From assembly GCA_030378125.1 (NCBI GenBank), contig JAUCGN010000013.1, forward strand, positions 1 to 17,487: a stretch of 17,487 nucleotides of DNA. The letters are read 5' to 3'. Positions 14,501-17,487 of the stretch are shown here, piece after piece. The notes beneath the pieces are model-generated. The model was not told where the DNA came from and ran no database searches. It saw only the letters and a program-made list of their open reading frames with translations. Position 1 is the stretch's first letter; each line of letters begins with the position of its first letter. The position numbers and the translations under genes were made by a program. The stretch comes from Thiotrichales bacterium HSG1. Lineage in GTDB: Bacteria; Pseudomonadota; Gammaproteobacteria; Beggiatoales; Beggiatoaceae.

Positions 14501-17487
14501 TTCAAACAACGCACCAACAATTGGAGTAGAACTATTAGGGATTCGCATCCTTTTGACTAAGGTTTGCAAACGTCTGCGTACCGTCAAAATATCACCCTCA
14601 CCATCTTCTCCTAATTTACCTTTAATTTGGATACGCAAACTAGCAGCAAGAGCTTGATCTTTATCGAAGGCAATTATATCTCGTCGGCCGGAACCCTTTA
14701 CAAAGAAAAAAGCATCATTATAGGCTTCCCATCCTGGTTGATTAACTATCTCCTGGAGTATACTAGCGAGATTTGGTGTTCGATAAGTTTTGCCTTGTTG
14801 CCAAACACCTGGTTCCCATTCAACAGTGCTGGTTGCTTTCCTTGAACTAAGGTCAAAATCTTCGCCAGAAAAGTCTTTTGGTTCAGAAGACAGTTCACCA
14901 TAAACATTGAAGGTAGCATTGTCTTGATTAGGATTTCCTTTTTTGGCATTTACTATCAAATGGGCCCCAACAACTTCAGCACCATTACCGATAGGAAGTG
15001 ACCTAAAATGAAACCCGACTAAACGTTGCTCTCCACTACGCACACCGGTTTCCAGTTCATGACTCAGCATAAATACTTTACCGTTTTCAGTACCACTTAT
15101 TTTTTCTTCTCCATCATCAAGTTGTTCTGAAATTTTAGAATAATAGGTTTGGTTTACACAACCACCACCTGGTTTTATATCTTCAGTATCAAATCTAATT
15201 CTAAGTTCTGGAGAAAGTCCAGACATATAGTCAAATGATGAAGCTTTACGAATTGAGGTTAAATCATCTGAAGAAATAATAAACGCTAAGTCACCACCAC
15301 ACCAACTACTACCATCCACAACTTCTTGGATAACAGTTTTCAACTCTGGGCTTTCGTAAGTTAATCCTTTGCTCCAACTATTTGGCGACCATGATACTGA
15401 GGCACTTGTTAGACTACGATTGCTTATATTAGATGGCTCTTCAGTAAACACGTCAGCAGTGGTAGATTCAGCATGAATAGTGAGATTTGTACTACTACTA
15501 TTATCCTCAGCACTGGTAAAAGTTATATAAGCACTTTCAACTCTAGCACCACGCGGTACATCAATAGCTTCAAATCGTAATCCTACCTTTTGTTTTTCAG
15601 CTATTTCTTCCTCAAAAGCAATTTTATAAGCTATTTCTAATCTAGGAAGAGTTGTAGTATTTGTGTTAAGATCAACATACGGGGCAATATTTCCACCAGT
15701 AGAACTATGTGGGTCTAGTGTTGTGACAACCCTTCTAAATCCAACGCTATCAGGAAGTTCTTCATCTGAATCTCTAGTAGCTTCTGTCGTGAAGATAAAA
15801 ACTACATTATTTTTTCTTTTCCAATCATCTCGGTCAATTACTTTCTGTAAAATGGTAGAAAGGTCTGGAGTAGTAAATTTAATACAATCAGGATCGGTTA
15901 TAATACCATTCTCATCTTGAGTACAATATTCACTTGGTGCATCTCCCTCGCCTTCCCAAATATTTTTTAAACCATCAGGTAGACTACTAACTCCATCCCA
16001 ACTTGTGTTTTCATCCATTGCAGACGGTAACTGTGGAACGTTGTTCCATTGTATTTTTGGTGTTATTCGGTCGCGTATGTATGTACTGCTAGCTGGTTCT
16101 GATGGCTCAAACAATCCATAGCTATTAGTAAAATCCCTAGGATTACCCAAGTCTTCAGCATGTATGGATAAATTTAAATTTTTTTTACCATATGTAGTTG
16201 AATCAGTACCATTTTGGTGAGTAAAAATAATTTTAGCACTAAGGATTTCAGCACCTTTTGGAAGTCCTAATTTTTCAAAATGTACCCCAACTATAGCTTC
16301 AGTCCCTTCACAGACGAATTTCTGTCCCGTTACACATCTTCTGCCAAGACGGATTTGTGTGTCTTCTAAATTATTTTTCCACCCAACAGCAGCATCGAAA
16401 TGTCTTCTTTGATATTTTAAATTATCTTTGCTTTCAATTATGGAGGTAATGTTTCCAGTGCTTTTCCAAGTTATGCGTAATTTAGGGGGCATAAATCCAC
16501 TAGTATTGTCGCTGGAGTAAAAACTTCTGCTTTTACTTACGTCAGGAGAATTGTTATTACTTTTAAGCAATATAACTAAACTGTTATATGGGTGCTGTTT
16601 ATCAATCCCACTATTCCAACCATCTTGATCTATTATTGCTTGAACAACATTCTTAATGTTGGGACTATTAAATGTTTGCCCATTACTAACACTTGGTATT
16701 TCATTCCAATCATCTTTCACAGCACTACCATTCTCATCGGTGATAAAAGGGAAGTTAGATGTTAGATAAGCTGGGTCATATGTGAATTCTTTTCCAGATG
16801 GATCTCTAAAATACAAACCATCATTAGCGGCTGCGTAAATGCCCATGTCAAAATTATCAATTGCAGTTTGTGAACTATCACTGGTAAACTCAATATCAGC
16901 ACCGATAACTTCTGCATTTTGAGGAATATTAATGTTCTTAAACCTCAATCCAACTAATACGTTAGTATCAACCGGCACTTTATTGGAATCTGTTGGTCTA
17001 GTACCTAAATAAATCGAACTATTACCATTTGGAATTCCCTTGAGAAGCATTTTATGATTGCTGTCTAAAAGTTCTTCTCCATCATTTGCACCATTATCCT
17101 CACCAACAAACACAGTGGTAGTAATAGAATCTCCATCTACCTCATTGCCCCCATAGGAAACTACCTCATTTTCTCTGGTGGTCATATCTAAGTTATCGTC
17201 ATATAAAAACATTTCACCAGAATCTTCATACTGTTCAGCATCATCTGAGTTTTGAACGATAGATACAGTGATATCCCCCATAGAATCTTTCTCTTCACCT
17301 TCCAATTCACTAACATCTTTATCAATAAATTCGACTGGAAATATAATTGGAGCATTCACCGGTGGCTGTGGAACTTTATTAAGTGCTGCAAAACGTCCCA
17401 ACCCCACATTAACATTTTCTATTGTGTCTAACATTTGGTCCAACGCTTCTTTTAATACATCTATACGGCGTTGGTCGGTAGGTTTGC
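11510..17487 (-). CDS. pilY1: giant PilY1-type pilus tip adhesin / assembly protein (5' end outside window)
   Basis: The minus-strand frame is open to the right edge (KPTDQRRIDVLKEAL reads in before the TTG at 17443), so the gene continues outside and at least 1991 residues are visible. Numbering below starts at that TTG. Residues 1-45 are part of a von Willebrand A domain (MLDTIENVNVGLGRF). It resumes near 945 with STPIVGALFESAQYYLG and HIVLLTDG (about 1061). The metal-binding DxSxS would lie upstream. Between them sit four related modules centred on VG(L/V/F)(R/H)F at residues 164, 385, 620 and 809. An acidic Ala/Glu-rich linker (about 1395-1450) precedes the C-terminal PilY1/PilC beta-propeller (about 1465-1977; DPLHSTPRV, RLFVGTNDGLIR). 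A Ca2+ loop is D1705-T-N-G-D-G-V-T-D1713. PilY1 primes pilus assembly and mediates adhesion and surface sensing from the pilus tip or cell surface. Confidence 0.92.
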   Translation of the reverse strand, partial: KPTDQRRIDVLKEALDQMLDTIENVNVGLGRFAALNKVPQPPVNAPIIFPVEFIDKDVSELEGEEKDSMGDITVSIVQNSDDAEQYEDSGEMFLYDDNLDMTTRENEVVSYGGNEVDGDSITTTVFVGEDNGANDGEELLDSNHKMLLKGIPNGNSSIYLGTRPTDSNKVPVDTNVLVGLRFKNINIPQNAEVIGADIEFTSDSSQTAIDNFDMGIYAAANDGLYFRDPSGKEFTYDPAYLTSNFPFITDENGSAVKDDWNEIPSVSNGQTFNSPNIKNVVQAIIDQDGWNSGIDKQHPYNSLVILLKSNNNSPDVSKSRSFYSSDNTSGFMPPKLRITWKSTGNITSIIESKDNLKYQRRHFDAAVGWKNNLEDTQIRLGRRCVTGQKFVCEGTEAIVGVHFEKLGLPKGAEILSAKIIFTHQNGTDSTTYGKKNLNLSIHAEDLGNPRDFTNSYGLFEPSEPASSTYIRDRITPKIQWNNVPQLPSAMDENTSWDGVSSLPDGLKNIWEGEGDAPSEYCTQDENGIITDPDCIKFTTPDLSTILQKVIDRDDWKRKNNVVFIFTTEATRDSDEELPDSVGFRRVVTTLDPHSSTGGNIAPYVDLNTNTTTLPRLEIAYKIAFEEEIAEKQKVGLRFEAIDVPRGARVESAYITFTSAEDNSSSTNLTIHAESTTADVFTEEPSNISNRSLTSASVSWSPNSWSKGLTYESPELKTVIQEVVDGSSWCGGDLAFIISSDDLTSIRKASSFDYMSGLSPELRIRFDTEDIKPGGGCVNQTYYSKISEQLDDGEEKISGTENGKVFMLSHELETGVRSGEQRLVGFHFRSLPIGNGAEVVGAHLIVNAKKGNPNQDNATFNVYGELSSEPKDFSGEDFDLSSRKATSTVEWEPGVWQQGKTYRTPNLASILQEIVNQPGWEAYNDAFFFVKGSGRRDIIAFDKDQALAASLRIQIKGKLGEDGEGDILTVRRRLQTLVKRMRIPNSSTPIVGALFESAQYYLGKNVVNGKTRNNRSFHLVSHPATHDSENDVPGGCNINMNPYAGECAGEKVVSGSAKYTPPIQSTSSCQSSHIVLLTDGRANVNAEQSANQSANVKSLLGSDECVDSFILNGKVVDISRSEKCGIDLADYLNQKKNIVVHTIGFQLGTAWLGKYKVGEDYVVGPKMGGYFDTTEGATTISTSGKTIKYIAKSQLVPVPGEYVKDLEDTTDNLKAVDYLCRLASPGGGNDEKCSGRNFYLAKTVEELSTAFSNISAQATTTNSSFAAPSISVNNLNNLRHKDDIYYSVFRPKPEPRWYGNIKRYQYKDGSLKDANGNEATNEEGQISDGSTSFWSDPGDGGNVTAGGMGGELDSDEREIYTYLGVLTPNINNNANLSNYRIQEFDSATTSFEKQLVDELMAGGTGDGENEVAKTPEEEAAEAAAKEEKAKNLIKWIIGKNVTEGEGSSTTTDEPVDESVDEPVEGDTEEEESGDFIRIADGDRWAFSDPLHSTPRVIFYDGTGEGEDGSYAHEESRLFVGTNDGLIRMNDVATGKEKWSFLPKELLINQLGMKDQVGDTHAYGVDATPTFFINTSDGKIIPSNGNFATMFVGMRRGGRNIYALDVTDKDGLPKLMWTVKGGENGFNKLGQTWSAPNITEVNSSYCNYPWCRLVVFGGGYDPIVEEEGKFNPAKEITMGNAIYMVEPESGELLWWASNDDGADLVLPDMKYAIPSDLSLQDTNGDGVTDRIYVGDVGGQLWRIDLDKEDDDPKKAGVIAKLAAGSDPDKRSFFYPPALANLKGQNILAAVTGARPNPLAPGNGDGGVYHAHDQFYAILDNEQDFDFSKPILLNNLANVTNWSSNTIDLTDTDKDGWYFNLQESDSSWIGEKGLGRPIIVENNVIFITYVPPSYSSGKTSSGSCGTFNPGTSRFYAINLLDGGPAFDKKEEGESEEFDEDKRGDEGSDRSLDVSTLAFDPVVMYTNTGDRAVQVGYEQPLVEAVPPTRIFWLQK
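13101..13136 (-). repeat. three 12-bp tandem repeats in the acidic linker of pilY1
   Basis: ACCGGTTCGTCT, ACCGATTCATCT and ACCGGCTCGTCA follow each other without gaps. On the coding strand they encode DEPV-DESV-DEPV. Because the unit is a multiple of three, slippage would change linker length without shifting frame. Confidence 0.8.
14600..17130 (-). repeat. four tandem beta-sandwich-like modules encoded within pilY1
   Basis: Each module has the same three landmarks. The first is a strand pair, such as VGLRFKNINIPQNAEVIGAD, VGVHFEKLGLPKGAEILSAK, VGLRFEAIDVPRGARVESAY or VGFHFRSLPIGNGAEVVGAH. The second is a helix-like block ending in W (NIKNVVQAIIDQDGW, DLSTILQKVIDRDDW, ELKTVIQEVVDGSSW, NLASILQEIVNQPGW). 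The third is a closing strand (PKLRITW, PRLEIAY, PELRIRF, ASLRIQI). Spacing between the first landmarks is 221, 235 and 189 residues. The pattern resembles DNRLRE/CBM96-like surface modules, but that assignment is from pattern memory only. Confidence 0.75.

Overview
The window is AT-rich chromosomal DNA with standard bacterial coding, probably from a low-GC gammaproteobacterium. PdxB (the gammaproteobacterial route to pyridoxal phosphate), a class I phosphoribulokinase of about 292 residues, and a Pseudomonas-type pilY1-pilE pair all point that way. A sulfur-oxidising Beggiatoa/Thiothrix-like lineage would fit, but nothing in the sequence proves it. I see no rRNA, tRNA, CRISPR array, transposase or phage gene.

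Left part, plus strand (1-4740): the 3' end of an unrecognised gene overlaps an exported protein with an FN3-like module and a class I periplasmic-binding-protein-like domain. After a 14-base gap comes a 1026-residue exported protein with a related FN3-like module and three C-terminal beta/gamma-crystallin domains. Overlap and spacing suggest one operon for secreted proteins. A separate plus-strand gene (4965-6941) encodes a membrane-anchored protein. Its beta-rich domain followed by helical HEAT-like repeats resembles the N-terminal lipid-transport module of vitellogenin, MTP and apoB.

Middle (6942-7270): a convergent intergenic region with a 113-bp element ending in near-perfect inverted repeats. 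From there to the right edge every gene is on the minus strand. In transcription order they are pilY1 (5' end outside the window), pilE, a Tat-type amidohydrolase, phosphoribulokinase and pdxB. PilY1 and PilE belong to type IV pilus assembly, adhesion and priming. The amidohydrolase, phosphoribulokinase and PdxB are metabolic, and nothing ties them functionally to the pilus genes.

The most notable observations are four. (1) Two related 90-bp miniature inverted-repeat elements lie between pilY1 and pilE, each with 22-bp terminal inverted repeats and a perfect 8-bp target duplication; one duplication spans the pilY1 stop codon. (2) PilY1 is very large, with four tandem beta-sandwich-like modules inserted inside its von Willebrand A domain. 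(3) The vitellogenin-like bacterial protein. (4) The exported FN3 / binding-protein / beta-gamma-crystallin operon.
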